Shown: one piece after another, positions 36,185-43,904 of the stretch | Position numbering within the stretch: the stretch's first letter is position 1 | How the letters are laid out: each line of letters starts with the position of its first letter | Source: Demequina sp. NBRC 110054 | GTDB taxonomy: Bacteria; Actinomycetota; Actinomycetes; Actinomycetales; Demequinaceae | DNA: 64,000 nt | Reading direction: 5' to 3' | Assembly (NCBI RefSeq): GCF_002090115.1 | Contig: NZ_BBRK01000004.1 | Location: forward strand, 620,001-684,000 | Made by a program: the position numbers and the translations under genes | The notes under the pieces: model-generated | Told to the model about the DNA's origin: nothing | What the model saw: the letters and a program-made list of their open reading frames with translations, nothing else | The model's database searches: none

Positions 36185-36433
36185 TCAGCGCTCCACGGTG
36201 CTGTGGCGCACCTCGCGGTTGTCGTCGCGGACCGCGTGCTCGTCGCGGATCTCGCGGTGCGTGGTGTTCGAACGCTGCGCGTTGACGATCAGCGAGATCG
36301 CGATCGACGCGACTCCCGCGATCATGCAGATCCAGCCGACGGCGCCCAGGTTCACCGCGTCGACGGAGGCGTTCAGAGCGAAGGTGAAGATCGCGCCGAG
36401 GACGATGAGGAAGATTCCGGTACCGATGGCCAT
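36185..36433 (-). CDS. DUF6458 family small membrane protein
   Basis: 82 residues with two transmembrane helices (IGTGIFLIVLGAIFTFAL and GAVGWICMIAGVASIAISLIV) and a charged tail. The pattern MAIGTGIFLIVLGAI fits DUF6458, a small actinobacterial membrane family of unknown function. AAGGAG precedes ATG 36433. Second cistron possible after the septum-formation gene, but the gap is 176 bp. Confidence 0.85.
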   Translation of the reverse strand: MAIGTGIFLIVLGAIFTFALNASVDAVNLGAVGWICMIAGVASIAISLIVNAQRSNTTHREIRDEHAVRDDNREVRHSTVER

Positions 36434-36609
36434 GATGTGCTCCTTGCTCCCCGTGATCTGGGGTTCCAGGACGGCCTCAGGACCTCGTGAGCCGAGTGCC
36501 GCCAACCGCCCGTGCGGTCACCAATGCCAACCCGGGAGGAGTTCCCAAACATTCCGAGATTCGTCCCGAAAGGCGGTCTAGCAGGCACTTCACAGGCAAT
36601 GATCGCCGG

Positions 36610-37134
36610 TCAGTCGATCAGCACCGAGCCCGTGACCGGCGCATCCGCGTCGACGACGGCGCATGCCCACGCGCGGTCTCCCTGATCCCAGCTGGCCGCG
36701 CTCGGGAAGTAGACCTGGACGTCCATCTCGTAGGCTGCCTCGTCGAGGGCGTCGAGGTGCTGCGAAGCGGTGCACTTGTCGATGACAGCGTCGCGAGCGG
36801 ACTGCGCGCCCGGGTAGTCACCCAGGGAGCTGCCCTCGTCGCCGAACGCGCCGACGGCGTAGTACTGCCCGTCGTGCGCGACCGCGCAGTCGACGGGAAC
36901 CACTCCGGCCAGCTCCGCATATCCACCGGGATCCGCGGCGTCGTCAGGGAGATCGAAGCAGGCTCCGCTCGTCGCGTCGACCGTCGCGGCCGGCGCCTCC
37001 TGCGCGTTCACGACCCACGCGGACACCAGCGGCCAGGCGACCAGGCCCCAGACGACGACCGCGACGACACCCAGGCCTGCGACAGCGGCGCGGCGCTGCG
37101 GCACCGGAGGCGCGGCAGTGTCGAGGTCGTCCAC
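36610..37134 (-). CDS. Septum-formation domain membrane protein
   Basis: 174 residues. A short cytoplasmic N-terminus, one transmembrane helix (GLGVVAVVVWGLVAWPLVSAWVV), then an outside domain with SGACFDLP, VVPVDCAVAHDGQYYAV, IDKCTASQ and WACAVV, the Cys pattern of the septum-formation (PF13845-type) domain. Start chosen at GTG 37134 because AAGGGAG is 5 bases upstream; an earlier TTG at 37149 has no such signal. Cell-division relevance is only from family naming. Confidence 0.8.
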   Translation of the reverse strand: MDDLDTAAPPVPQRRAAVAGLGVVAVVVWGLVAWPLVSAWVVNAQEAPAATVDATSGACFDLPDDAADPGGYAELAGVVPVDCAVAHDGQYYAVGAFGDEGSSLGDYPGAQSARDAVIDKCTASQHLDALDEAAYEMDVQVYFPSAASWDQGDRAWACAVVDADAPVTGSVLID

Positions 37135-37313
37135 GGCGGCTCCCTTCAAGACATGCGTGCACGCACCTTAGCGCCACTGGGGCCCTCCCCCCGCATCCGG
37201 GTCTACCTGGTGTGATGAACCCGGCGCGCGAAGTGGGGCACTCGGGAGGAATCGGACTCGCCGTGGGTACCAGGTCGCGGGGAGACCCGCCGATCCTCCC
37301 CCACAATGGGGGC

Positions 37314-38246
37314 ATGACCGCGATGCTCATCCTCGACAACGGCACCTGGCGAGTCGGGCTGCTGCCCGACCTCGGCGGCTCGATCGCGTACGGTCAGGTG
37401 CGGCTTGGCGAGACGTGGGTGGACGCGATGAGACCCACGCCGGACAACCCCGGCCGGGCGGGGGACGCGGCCTCGTTCCCCCTCGTGCCCTGGTCCAATC
37501 GCATCAGCGGGCCGTCCCTGATCTGGGACGGCATCGAGCACCCGCTTCAGGTGACGAGCGCCGGCAGCACCGCGAGCCACGGCGTCGGCCGCTACGTGCC
37601 GTGGGAGGTCGTCGAGGCCGACGCCGCTCACGTGACGCTCGCGCTGGACTCGCGGACCATCCCCGACGCGAACTTCCCGTGGGACTTCACGTCGCGCTTC
37701 ACCTACACGCTCGAGGGCGACCGCTTCCGAGTGACGATGGCAATGACGAACGTCTCCGACGAGACCTTCCCGGCCGGTCTGGGCCACCACCCCTACTTCG
37801 TGCGCAGCCTGGGCACGTCCGAGCAGCCGCGGGGAGGCGAGGTCGAGCTCCAGGTCCGCTGCGACGCGGCCTACGAGCTCGTCGACTCGCTGCCGACGGG
37901 CCCCGCGGGCGACCTGCCCGCGCGCGCGGACTTCCGCGCCCGGCACGCGCTCGGCTCGACCGTCGTGGACGACTGCCTCACAGACCGCACCGACCCGACG
38001 GTCGCGACGATCACGTGGCCTCGCGCGCTCCAGCTCGACATGGAGGCCGACGAGTCGCTCAGCCACCTCATCTTCTTCGCGCCCGAGGGAAAGCCGTTCT
38101 TCGCCGTCGAGCCGGTGAGCCACGTGAACGACTCGCTGCGGCTCGCTGCCCAGGGCAAGGGCGAGCCGGAGGCGCTCGGGGTGCATCCGCTCGCGCCCGG
38201 CGAGACGTTCACGAGCGAGTGGTCGCTCGTCGCAACGGTGCTCTGA
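37314..38246 (+). CDS. Aldose 1-epimerase-like protein
   Basis: 310 residues matching the galactose mutarotase (GalM-like) beta-sandwich: GGSIAYGQVR, PLVPWSNRISG, SHGVGRYVPWEV with the first catalytic His, GLGHHPYF with the second, and the final EPVSHVND. These enzymes interconvert sugar anomers. It belongs to the broader GalM/YeaD group and the sugar is unknown. CACAAT lies 6 bases before ATG 37314 (leaderless). It is the last chromosomal gene before the tRNA and island. Confidence 0.9.
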   Translation: MTAMLILDNGTWRVGLLPDLGGSIAYGQVRLGETWVDAMRPTPDNPGRAGDAASFPLVPWSNRISGPSLIWDGIEHPLQVTSAGSTASHGVGRYVPWEVVEADAAHVTLALDSRTIPDANFPWDFTSRFTYTLEGDRFRVTMAMTNVSDETFPAGLGHHPYFVRSLGTSEQPRGGEVELQVRCDAAYELVDSLPTGPAGDLPARADFRARHALGSTVVDDCLTDRTDPTVATITWPRALQLDMEADESLSHLIFFAPEGKPFFAVEPVSHVNDSLRLAAQGKGEPEALGVHPLAPGETFTSEWSLVATVL

Positions 38247-38361
38247 CCCTGCGAGAAACGTGCGGGCCGGACTGCCACGCGGCCCGGTTCCGCATCGTCG
38301 AAACCTCCAACGCGAGGCGTGCGGACCGGCGCGGGTGGTGCGCTCCGACTGTCGAACCCAC

Positions 38362-38367
38362 TAATAT
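38362..38367 (+). promoter_or_regulatory. tRNA-Gly promoter -10
   Basis: TAATAT, the strongest -10 hexamer in this area, lies 20 bases before the mature tRNA 5' end. No clear -35 is seen. Confidence 0.5.
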
Positions 38368-38387
38368 GGGGTGACCTACACGGCGCT

Positions 38388-38458
38388 GCGGGTGTAGTTC
38401 AATGGTAGAACTTCAGCTTCCCAAGCTGATAGCGCGGGTTCGATTCCCGTCACCCGCT
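38388..38458 (+). tRNA. tRNA-Gly (anticodon CCC)
   Basis: A complete 71-base cloverleaf: acceptor stem GCGGGTG with CACCCGC, D-arm with TAGTTCAATGGTAGAA, anticodon stem TCAGC/GCTGA around loop TTCCCAA (anticodon CCC), and T-arm CGGGTTCGATTCCCG. CCA is encoded at 38459-38461. It is the attachment site of the island: its 3' half, from the anticodon loop on, is part of the 46-bp direct repeat, so insertion keeps the gene intact. Confidence 0.97.
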
Positions 38459-38463
38459 CCAAT
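38418..38463 (+). repeat. attL (46-bp direct repeat)
   Basis: Starts at TTCCCAAGCT in the anticodon loop of the intact tRNA and ends just after its CCA. Identical over 46 bp to 54772-54817; the flanking bases differ on both sides. Confidence 0.97.
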
Positions 38464-38529
38464 CATCATCGCAGGTAGATAGCGAGATTCACACTCTCAG
38501 TACACCTCCTGCTTCTCCCTTGTTCGGGC

Positions 38530-38549
38530 CTTCGTGGAACAACGTGGAA
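38530..38549 (+). repeat. Left copy of terminal repeat (possible integrase arm site)
   Basis: CTTCGTGGAACAACGTGGAA, with a one-base variant at 54631-54650 near the other end of the island in the same orientation. It is nested in an 8-bp inverted repeat (GGGCCTTC...GAAGGCCC, 38526-38557). The 156 bp between attL and the integrase holds little else. Confidence 0.6.
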
Positions 38550-38619
38550 GAAGGCCCGCGATGGACGCCCGACCCCCCTCTCCTTTTCTCTCGACCGCCT
38601 CTCCCGTTCGGATTGTGCG

Positions 38620-39936
38620 ATGAGCCGCGCCAAGAGCGTGACTCGGCGCGGCTTCGGCGCAGTCGAGCAGCTGCCCTCGAAGCGGTGGCGCGCCCGCTAC
38701 ACCGGCCCGGACGGCAGGTCGCGATCCGGCCCGTCGACGTTCGCCACCAAGGGCGAGGCAGACCGGTGGCTGACATTGATGCATGCCGAGCTGCTGCGCG
38801 GGACCTGGACGGCTCCCGAGGCCGCAGACATCACGCTTGCTGACTACACCGCCGCGTGGCTGCGCCAACGTGCCCCGCACCTGCGTCCGCGAACGCTCGA
38901 TCTGTACCGGCGTCTGGCCGAGCGGTGGATCCTCGCTCCCGTCGGTCAGGGTCGGGACGCAGTCGATCTGTCGGCGCTGTCGCTCAGGGCGATCAGCCCG
39001 ATCATCGTGCGCGAATGGTTCGCCGCCGTGACCGCCAGTGCGCACGCGTCCGCGGCGGCGCGTGGAACGCTGGGCACGAGGGGTGGGCATCCCGCGCGAG
39101 CGTGGGCTCGCGGCGCGGGGCTGACGGTCGCACCTACGGGGCGGCTGTCCCCTGCAGTCGTCGCGGCCTGGCAGCAGGCCGGCTCTCCTCAGCCGCGCCC
39201 TGTCCGTCCGGCTCGACCGGATGCGGGGCGCACCGTCACCGCACAGGCCTATCGGCTCCTTCATGCGATCCTCACCACCGCCGTTGACGATGAGCTGCTC
39301 ACCAGCAATCCCGCCCGCATCCCTGGAGCCGGGCACGTCTTTCACGCGGAGCGCATGCCGCTGACGGCCTCAGAGGTCGCCGATCTCGCTGACGCGATGC
39401 CCGAGCACCTGCGGGTAGCCGTGCTCGTGGCCGCATGGTCGGGGCTGAGGCCCGGCGAGGTCTTCGCTCTCACCCGAGACGACATCGACATCGATGCCGG
39501 TCAGCTCACTGTGCGACGAACGATGATCGAGATCCCCGACCAGCCTGTCACCTTCGGGCCACCCAAGACCGCTGCCGGCCGACGGAAGGTCGCCCTGCCG
39601 GGCCTCGTGACAGAGGCCCTCGCCGAACACCTCACCACGCACCCTTCCCGACCTGACGCGCTTGTGTTCACCACCTCGACCGGAAACCCGGTGAGGTCGG
39701 GAGCCCGTTCGGTAGCGATGCGAACCGCCCGCAATGCGATCGGCCGGCCCGACATCACGTGGCACCACCTGCGCCACACAGGCGCGACCCTGGCAGCGCA
39801 AGCAGGCGCTACCCAAGCCGAGTTGATGCACCGCATCGGCCACACCAGCACCCGCGCAGCGAGTCTCTATCAGCACGCGAGCCAAGCCCGAGACGCGTAT
39901 CTCGCAGCCGCGCTCGACACCATCGCCCGAGGCTGA
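38620..39936 (+). CDS. Tyrosine recombinase (island integrase 1)
   Basis: 438 residues. An N-terminal AP2/arm-binding-like region (GRSRSGPSTFATKGEADRWL), a SAM-like core-binding domain (ADYTAAWLRQRAPHLRPRTL), then the catalytic domain with Arg in WSGLRPGEV, HxxR in WHHLRHTGA, His in IGHTS and the nucleophile Tyr in SLYQHAS. An extra insertion (~150-200) separates the core-binding helices. Next to attL, so probably the enzyme that integrated this island. About 70 % identical by eye to the second integrase at 51312-52634. Confidence 0.95.
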   Translation: MSRAKSVTRRGFGAVEQLPSKRWRARYTGPDGRSRSGPSTFATKGEADRWLTLMHAELLRGTWTAPEAADITLADYTAAWLRQRAPHLRPRTLDLYRRLAERWILAPVGQGRDAVDLSALSLRAISPIIVREWFAAVTASAHASAAARGTLGTRGGHPARAWARGAGLTVAPTGRLSPAVVAAWQQAGSPQPRPVRPARPDAGRTVTAQAYRLLHAILTTAVDDELLTSNPARIPGAGHVFHAERMPLTASEVADLADAMPEHLRVAVLVAAWSGLRPGEVFALTRDDIDIDAGQLTVRRTMIEIPDQPVTFGPPKTAAGRRKVALPGLVTEALAEHLTTHPSRPDALVFTTSTGNPVRSGARSVAMRTARNAIGRPDITWHHLRHTGATLAAQAGATQAELMHRIGHTSTRAASLYQHASQARDAYLAAALDTIARG

Positions 39937-39942
39937 GAAGTA

Positions 39943-39968
39943 GCGATACGACATCCGTGTCGTATCGC
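39943..39968. promoter_or_regulatory. Operator-like inverted repeat 1
   Basis: 11-bp arms (GCGATACGACA and TGTCGTATCGC) around TCCG, beginning 6 bp after the integrase stop. It shares TACGACA-N4-TGTCGTA with the palindrome at 39993. It could be an operator and could also fold as a terminator, but has no T-run. Confidence 0.65.
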
Positions 39969-39992
39969 ATGCATTTCTGAGCACGGTTTGAA

Positions 39993-40024
39993 CGCACGGT
40001 ACGACACATGTGTCGTACCGTGCG
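39993..40024. promoter_or_regulatory. 32-bp perfect palindrome over the MazG promoter
   Basis: A perfect 32-bp palindrome whose centre is TACGACACATGTGTCGTA, followed by TAGGAT at 40031-40036 and GTG at 40043 (6-base gap, leaderless type). It covers the expected -35 position, so a bound dimer would repress the MazG-HNH genes. The protein that binds it is not identified; the excisionase-like or a small island protein could be candidates. Confidence 0.7.
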
Positions 40025-40042
40025 GATCTATAGGATGCGAGC

Positions 40043-40393
40043 GTGGACATCTCTCAGATGCAGGAACGCATTGCGCGGTTCGCTGACGAGCGCGACTGGG
40101 ACCAGTTCCATACGCCTCGCAACCTCCTGCTGGCGCTCATGGGCGAGCTCGGCGAGCTGGCAGAACTGCTCCAGTGGAAGACAGACGAGCAGGTGCGCGA
40201 GGCACTGCAGGAATCCGCTGGCCGGGAGGCGATCGAGGAGGAGGTCGCCGACGTCGCGATCTATCTGCTTCGCCTTGCCCAGGTGATGGACATCGACATC
40301 CCCACGGCGGTCGAGGCCAAGATCGCTCTCAATGAGAGCAAGTACCCCGCCGACCGGGTCCGTGGGTCGGCGAAGAAGTACGACGAGTACTAG
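40043..40393 (+). CDS. MazG-like nucleotide pyrophosphohydrolase
   Basis: 116 residues of the all-alpha NTP pyrophosphatase fold (MazG/RS21-C6/dCTPase type): EAE-like motif in LMGELGELAELLQW and EEEVADVAIYLLRLA, the acidic Mg-binding cluster. Such enzymes hydrolyse nucleoside triphosphates to monophosphates, often modified or damaged ones. GTG 40043 is the start. It is 6 bp upstream of the HNH gene, so they form an operon. In a defence setting it could deplete or clean nucleotides, by analogy only. Confidence 0.88.
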   Translation: MDISQMQERIARFADERDWDQFHTPRNLLLALMGELGELAELLQWKTDEQVREALQESAGREAIEEEVADVAIYLLRLAQVMDIDIPTAVEAKIALNESKYPADRVRGSAKKYDEY

Positions 40394-40399
40394 GCGACC

Positions 40400-41497
40400 A
40401 TGACCAACCTTGTGATCCAGCCAGCCAGCAGCGAGACGTCCAAGGCGCACTTCGTGCACACGGTCGATCCACGGCACAGAGACCTGTACCCCAAGAACAC
40501 ACCCTTCCCACCGGGCGCAGCGACGATGACGCCCGGAATGCGGCTGAGCGATCCGCATGTCAGGAACGAGTTGACGATCCAGGATCTTCAGGTCCTGCGG
40601 GCGGTGCATGGCATGGACGGCAACGTGGCCTTCTGGGGCGTCACCGACAAGGTCGGCGGCGACAACCTCCGCAACTGGACCAAGATCAACGCCGGAGACC
40701 GCGTAATCTTCACCGGCAAGGTCACAGACCTGCGGACAGGCAAGCCGTCCAAGACGGGATACGCATACGCCACGGGAGTCGTCACCCACAAGTTCCGCAA
40801 CCACGCCCTCGCCGAACGCCTCTGGGGCGTCGATGACAACGGGCATGCGTGGGAGCTCATGTACGCGATCGCGGACGTCACGCGAATCAGCATCGACTAC
40901 GCGACGCTCAACGCCGCGACCCTCAAGAAGGACGGGACTCCGTACAACCCGAGAAATGTTCCCCAAGGCTTCGACGTCCTGCCGCCCGAGCAGGTAGAAG
41001 CAGTATTCAAGCTCCCGAGTCTCGCCGATCTTGAACCACGCCGTGCAGACCTCGAAGCACAAACCATCGAGGAGGAGCTGCGGCCCTTCGTCGGCGAGAC
41101 CGACGCGGAGCAGACAGCGCAGCGCCGCCTAGAGCAAGGCGCGCTCCGCAAGCACCTCCTGCCAGGGTCGACGGGGGTGTGCGATCTGTGCGGAAGGACG
41201 TTCTCCGAGCGATTCCTGGTTGCGGCTCACATCAAGCCACGGTCGCAGTGCACCGGCGCCGAGCGAGTGGACTTCGACAACGTCGCCATGCTCAACTGCG
41301 TGTTCGGATGTGACGCACTGTTCGACAAGGGCTACATCGCCGTTCAACCCGATGGAAGGATCAAGGCAAGTCGCCTGCTCTCCCGCACGGAGATGTCCTA
41401 CGTCACCGCGAACCTGGTCACGCGCCCGGTGTCAGCAAGGAGCTCCGGACGTGCGCTCTATTTCGATTGGCACGAGCGAAACAAGTTCAAGCCCTAG
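40400..41497 (+). CDS. HNH endonuclease with N-terminal PUA/EVE-like reader domain
   Basis: 365 residues. Residues ~74-170 (NVAFWGVTDKVGG..NWTKINAGDRVIFTGKV..., ...ALAERLWGV...WELMYAIADVTRI) resemble the PUA/EVE-type fold that reads modified bases. The C-terminal HNH region begins at Cys260 (CDLCGRTF) with AAHIKPRSQC and NVAMLNCVFGCDALFDKGYI. EVE-HNH proteins are known modification-dependent (type IV) restriction enzymes; this one is probably similar. Coupled to the MazG gene. The reader assignment is inference. Confidence 0.8.
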   Translation: MTNLVIQPASSETSKAHFVHTVDPRHRDLYPKNTPFPPGAATMTPGMRLSDPHVRNELTIQDLQVLRAVHGMDGNVAFWGVTDKVGGDNLRNWTKINAGDRVIFTGKVTDLRTGKPSKTGYAYATGVVTHKFRNHALAERLWGVDDNGHAWELMYAIADVTRISIDYATLNAATLKKDGTPYNPRNVPQGFDVLPPEQVEAVFKLPSLADLEPRRADLEAQTIEEELRPFVGETDAEQTAQRRLEQGALRKHLLPGSTGVCDLCGRTFSERFLVAAHIKPRSQCTGAERVDFDNVAMLNCVFGCDALFDKGYIAVQPDGRIKASRLLSRTEMSYVTANLVTRPVSARSSGRALYFDWHERNKFKP

Positions 41498-41565
41498 AGC
41501 ACGATTCCCCTCAAACCTAAAGTGCAGAAGGAAGGCAGGGATCTCTGGCCCGCTAGTGTGCATCC

Positions 41566-43728
41566 GTGACTGAGAAAGCACCGAAGCGGAAAAGCAGATT
41601 CGCCTCCCTGGACGAACTCGACAAAATGCTCCAAGAGAGCACATTTCTTGACCTCTCTCCCGATAGGGATTTCGAGAACATCGCACCTGGCGATCTCCGC
41701 CCACAGCGAGCGCTGCACTCGGCCGACCTCCTTGCGGCACTCGCAAGGCTCCAGGGCAACACACAGGACGTGGTCATCCGAGGCGCTTGGATCGTCGGCC
41801 TAGTGGACCTTCGGGCCGCCAAACTTGATTTCGGGATAAGCCTCCTACATTGCCGTCTTGACACGCTGGATATACGCGACTCAACTATCCCGGTACTCCG
41901 TTCCATCGAATGCGAGATGGCCGCTCTCTACTGCCAAGGTGCACATCTCGGTGGGCTCGTAGTCACCGGCACCGACATCGGCCACTGCGACCAGTCCAAC
42001 TGTGCATGCCAGGGCTCCCACACGAACTTCCTTGACCTAAGCAGCACCCAGATCGACGGTGACCTGAAAGTCGACGGTCGAGTCGCAGGCGAACTTGTTG
42101 CACGACACCTCCAGGTGGGCGGCGAAATCTGGATCAGACTCACATACGCGCTCGCCGTGAACGACCACTGCGAGCGATTTGGAAAAGGAAGCGGTTGGCC
42201 CTGCGGGTGGGATCGATGGATTGATCTTCAACATGTACGTGCGGGAGGCGATGTCACGATTCACGCCGGCGCCACATCGCTCAAGATGAACCAATCACAG
42301 ATTGGAGGCGAACTATGGGTCACGAACGGAGGAGGTGTGCGTCCGCGCGCGTCGCACGTCGTTCTTGCTCGAGCACAGGTTGGCACCAAACTCACTGTGC
42401 GACATTGCCGAACCGGCCAACTCGATCTCACAGGAGCAACTGTCGGATCCGACCTGTCAATCGACGACTGCAACTTTGACCTCGGGATTCATGCCAAGGG
42501 AGCCGAAATCGGCGGGAATCTCTACTTCTACTACACAACGTCTCCCGCATTCAGACTCAATGGTCTCTCGCTCAAGGGATCGATTCTTACCGAGAACCCC
42601 GACCTCAATCGGCAGCTCTCGTTCGGCCCAAGACTCGCGCCATACGCCATCAGCCTGCTGGACCTCAAGGATGCCCACATTCACGGCGATGTCGACTTCG
42701 GCCCTCACACGCTATTGGCGCCGGGTCCCGATGCAGAAGCGGAATGGTGGGGCATAGACACTGGTTCCGAGACCACGCTCGGTGGCATCTGGATGGACGG
42801 ACTCACCGTAGACCGGTCCTTCAACTTCGGGAGATTTGCCGCAGCCGGCGGCGACGTGCTTGCGTCAGCCCAAGATGCACAGATCGGCGAACTCGTTCTC
42901 GTCGACACCGCGCCGGAGCCAGAGCCGGAGCCAGAACCTGCGCAACCAGCGGAGCCAGAGGTCCCGTTGTGGAAACGCCTCGTTCGACGCCGGCCGACAG
43001 TACAGCGAGCGGCCGCACCGATGATCAAGCTCGACCTCACGGGCGCTGAGATCGACCTGCTGAGGATTGATGCGAGGTTGCATGCGCCTGACGTGCAGAA
43101 GGTGACGATCGCCCCCACCACGGACATGACGCTCGCCAAGATCTCTGGGTACCTCGTCGACGATGTCAAACTGCTCATCTCGTGGCTTGAGCACGGTGGG
43201 CCCCTTCCCGAACCCTTCCCTGTGACGACATGGGTCGCGGTCGCCAACGCGCTCGAACGGAGCGGAAGAGAGGAACAGGCCCGCCGTCTCCGCTATCGCG
43301 CCACTGACCACTTCCTCTGGAACACCGGATCCGTTTGGCTCAAGATTTGGGCCGGCATCAAGAAGGTGACGATCGGACACGGGTACTACCCGTCACGTGC
43401 GTTGACAGGAATCCTCGTGCTCTTGGCTCTTGCCTTCGCGACAGTCTGGACAAACGCGGAGTACTTCGTTCCTACGGCGCTGGCGGTTGCGGACGACGGG
43501 ACGGTCACCGTCGCATCTGGCGTCTCCTCGAACGGCTATCCAGGCTTCTGGTCTTTCCTCTACGCGTTCGACGTCGTGCTGTCGCCTGTCGCTTCAGGGC
43601 AGACGGAAGCGTGGCGGGTCGCGGGGAATCAAGCGCTCGCGCTCTGGATCGCCGGCCTCAAGCTGGGAGCATATGCACTCCTTGGCCTCTTCGTCACGGG
43701 AATCACCGGCGTGGTCTCACGACGGTAG
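41566..43728 (+). CDS. Beta-solenoid membrane protein (membrane-associated oxidoreductase-like)
   Basis: 720 residues. Most of it (~50-440) is a run of short repeats of the form LDLSSTQIDGDLKVDG and LDLTGATVGSDLSIDD, a pentapeptide-like right-handed solenoid. A Pro/Glu run (PEPEPEPEPAQPAEPEVP, ~448-466) and a basic cluster (WKRLVRRRP) follow. The C-terminal ~110 residues hold two clear transmembrane helices (ALTGILVLLALAFATVW and the last ~25 residues) plus a hydrophobic loop. GTG 41566 is 6 bases after TAGTGT (leaderless). Streptomyces homologues are often labelled membrane-associated oxidoreductase without evidence. Function unknown. Confidence 0.82.
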   Translation: MTEKAPKRKSRFASLDELDKMLQESTFLDLSPDRDFENIAPGDLRPQRALHSADLLAALARLQGNTQDVVIRGAWIVGLVDLRAAKLDFGISLLHCRLDTLDIRDSTIPVLRSIECEMAALYCQGAHLGGLVVTGTDIGHCDQSNCACQGSHTNFLDLSSTQIDGDLKVDGRVAGELVARHLQVGGEIWIRLTYALAVNDHCERFGKGSGWPCGWDRWIDLQHVRAGGDVTIHAGATSLKMNQSQIGGELWVTNGGGVRPRASHVVLARAQVGTKLTVRHCRTGQLDLTGATVGSDLSIDDCNFDLGIHAKGAEIGGNLYFYYTTSPAFRLNGLSLKGSILTENPDLNRQLSFGPRLAPYAISLLDLKDAHIHGDVDFGPHTLLAPGPDAEAEWWGIDTGSETTLGGIWMDGLTVDRSFNFGRFAAAGGDVLASAQDAQIGELVLVDTAPEPEPEPEPAQPAEPEVPLWKRLVRRRPTVQRAAAPMIKLDLTGAEIDLLRIDARLHAPDVQKVTIAPTTDMTLAKISGYLVDDVKLLISWLEHGGPLPEPFPVTTWVAVANALERSGREEQARRLRYRATDHFLWNTGSVWLKIWAGIKKVTIGHGYYPSRALTGILVLLALAFATVWTNAEYFVPTALAVADDGTVTVASGVSSNGYPGFWSFLYAFDVVLSPVASGQTEAWRVAGNQALALWIAGLKLGAYALLGLFVTGITGVVSRR

Positions 43729-43735
43729 ATCAGCG

Positions 43736-43776
43736 GTCGCCGCTGGTGGTCCTCTTGTGAGACCACCAGCGGCGAC
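43736..43776. terminator. Strong bidirectional hairpin
   Basis: A perfect 16-bp stem (GTCGCCGCTGGTGGTC and its complement) with a 9-base loop, just after the solenoid gene stop and before the end of the converging gene. Nothing else is seen in the 43777-43904 gap. Confidence 0.85.
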
Positions 43777-43904
43777 ATGCTGCCCTACCTGCAAGCCAGG
43801 ACACGGTCACGACCTCTCTGAGCGTGCTACCGCCTCAGGCGTTCGGCATCCCACTCCAAACGGCTTCGTTCGAGGATCTCCCGAGCCCGACTGTGACGCG
43901 GACG

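Noticed and set aside
39943-40024. LexA (SOS) boxes
   Set aside because: The TACGACA-N4-TGTCGTA core does not fit the actinobacterial GAAC-N4-GTTC pattern.
41284-41330. Loss of the last HNH histidine as evidence of an inactive nuclease
   Set aside because: The GCDALFDKGYI form appears to be a normal variant in this HNH group, so the residue difference alone does not show inactivity.
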